NCBI GenBank assembly: GCA_003222895.1
Contig: QHXI01000086.1
Coordinates: 16,967 to 58,672 of the forward strand
Reading direction: 5' to 3'
DNA: 41,706 nucleotides
Source: Acidobacteriota bacterium
GTDB lineage: Bacteria > Acidobacteriota > Blastocatellia > Pyrinomonadales > Pyrinomonadaceae
In this document: positions 40,793 through 41,706 of the stretch, piece by piece
Layout of the letters: every line of letters starts with the position of its first letter
Position numbering within the stretch: position 1 is the first letter of the stretch
Notes under the pieces: model-generated
Databases searched by the model: none
Seen by the model: the letters and a program-made list of their open reading frames with translations, nothing else
Told to the model about the DNA's origin: nothing
Made by a program: the position numbers and the translations under genes

Positions 40793-41706
40793 GTGCATCG
40801 CCCCCGCATATTTGTTTTCCTGCTCGCCTGCGCGGCGGTTGTGTCTTTCGTCTGCCTCAGACAGACGAAGAGTCAGTCAGGGCTGCGGCGCATCACCAAC
40901 ACAACTGAAGAGGGCATCAACATCAATCCGTCACTGAGTGGTGATGGCAGAATCCTCGCTTTTGAATCGACGGAAGACGTGGCCGGAGCCGGCGGCACGG
41001 ATCACTTTCGCGGGATTCGCGCAAACATCTCAGTCGATCCGCCAACATTTTTTCAGATGGGCGGTACGCGCGCCGTCGCGCCGGCGATTTCACAGGACGG
41101 CTCGCGCATCGCGTTCGCATCGAAAGACGATCCGCTCGGAACGAATCACGATGGCAATTCAGAGATTTTTCTCTTCAATGGCTCGAACCTGCTTCAGATA
41201 ATGAACACGTCGCCCGGCGACCCGGCCAACCGCGTAATCAATGGGAACTTTCAGCCTTCGATTTCGGATGATGGACGCTTCATCGCGTTCGCGTCGAATC
41301 GTGATCTCGCGTCGCAAAACGGCGACGGCAATCTCGAAATTTTCATCTACGATTCAATCGCGAGCACTTTTACCCAACTCACAAACTCAAGCGCCACGGT
41401 AGGCTTCAGTGACGCGAAAATTAGCGGCGATGGCTCAACCATCGCCTGCATCCGCGACAACGGAGCGACGGCGAGCACCAATCGCGATCTGATAAAAATC
41501 ACTCGCACTACCGCGGCGCAGTTGGCTTTAGCGACGAACGTGCAGAAGCTCGCGATGACTTATGGCCGAGCGATTAGCGACGACGGCGCGCGCGTAGCCT
41601 ATTCGGGAGAGACTGCGACTAACTCATCGCAGGTGTTCTTCTATGATGGCCGTAGCGGAAATGTGAATCGGCAGGTGACGTCGCTCGGCACGCGCTCGAC
41701 TGAAGT
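40793..41706 (+). CDS. Secreted TolB-like beta-propeller protein (partial)
   Basis: An open frame from GTG 40793 to the right edge (about 304 codons, no stop). The N-terminus is a signal peptide (RIFVFLLACAAVVSFVC); after it come repeated PD40/TolB-type blades: NPSLSGDGRILAFEST, APAISQDGSRIAFASKDD, QPSISDDGRFIAFASNRD, KISGDGSTIACIRDN and AISDDGARVAYSG. Each has the S-x-D-G-x-x-I/V-A-F pattern. Such exported propellers are common in Acidobacteriota; C-terminal domains beyond the window are unknown. It is divergent from the epimerase. Confidence 0.8.
   Translation, partial: MHRPRIFVFLLACAAVVSFVCLRQTKSQSGLRRITNTTEEGININPSLSGDGRILAFESTEDVAGAGGTDHFRGIRANISVDPPTFFQMGGTRAVAPAISQDGSRIAFASKDDPLGTNHDGNSEIFLFNGSNLLQIMNTSPGDPANRVINGNFQPSISDDGRFIAFASNRDLASQNGDGNLEIFIYDSIASTFTQLTNSSATVGFSDAKISGDGSTIACIRDNGATASTNRDLIKITRTTAAQLALATNVQKLAMTYGRAISDDGARVAYSGETATNSSQVFFYDGRSGNVNRQVTSLGTRSTE

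Overview
This is about 41.7 kb of ordinary-looking bacterial chromosome, moderately GC-rich and densely coded. Most genes lie on the minus strand. Gene content and intergenic repeats suggest an uncultured Acidobacteriota, perhaps of the Blastocatellia/Pyrinomonadales type: M13 and S9 peptidases beside a POT transporter, a homocysteine S-methyltransferase/MTHFR fusion, a CusF-SCO fusion, DUF3309, and many palindromic repeats. The phylum call is inference from style; there is no rRNA gene. I see no phage, plasmid, CRISPR array, tRNA or transposase gene.

Layout. (1) 1-3.7 kb, minus: a two-gene signalling pair, a PocR-GAF-GGDEF diguanylate cyclase followed by an ATPase-like protein that runs off the left edge and begins an RsbW-like kinase fold there. 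(2) 3.8-11.5 kb, minus: folD, coaE and a full opp-type peptide ABC transporter (oppA-B-C-D-F); the oppA 3' end is broken. (3) 11.6-13.6 kb: a plus-strand copper/SCO lipoprotein, then a gene-poor stretch with twenty in-phase copies of a 21-bp repeat and a 270-bp MITE-like element. (4) 13.6-25.8 kb, minus: an M13 peptidase, a coiled-coil protein, etfA/etfB, then the lipid block fabF, acpP, fabD, fabH, rpmF, yceD, a zinc-ribbon protein, 3-hydroxyacyl-CoA dehydrogenase, a small membrane protein and thiolase. (5) 25.9-31.5 kb: an ArnT-like glycosyltransferase (minus), then plus-strand genes for NDP-sugar supply (nucleotidyltransferase and phosphomannomutase), DUF3309 and mutM. (6) 31.7-35.3 kb, minus: a DPP IV-like S9 peptidase and a POT peptide transporter. 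(7) 35.4-39.1 kb, plus: a good sigma70-type promoter, a SAM-II-like riboswitch with a hairpin expression platform, the HMT/MTHFR fusion, and a two-domain ChrA transporter. (8) 39.1-41.7 kb: a decayed nucleotidyltransferase gene, a small coiled-coil gene and a TIGR01777 epimerase (minus), then a secreted beta-propeller protein running off the right edge.

Themes. Peptide use recurs (M13 peptidase, S9 peptidase, POT carrier, Opp importer). The lipid block joins type II fatty acid synthesis with thiolase, hydroxyacyl-CoA dehydrogenase and ETF. The most notable items are the SAM-II-like riboswitch; the 21-bp array; the MITE-like element with four nested palindromes; a palindromic repeat read through inside mutM; and three genes (oppA, the S9 peptidase, the nucleotidyltransferase) that each lack a short internal segment expected from their families. 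The last could be real decay or an assembly problem.
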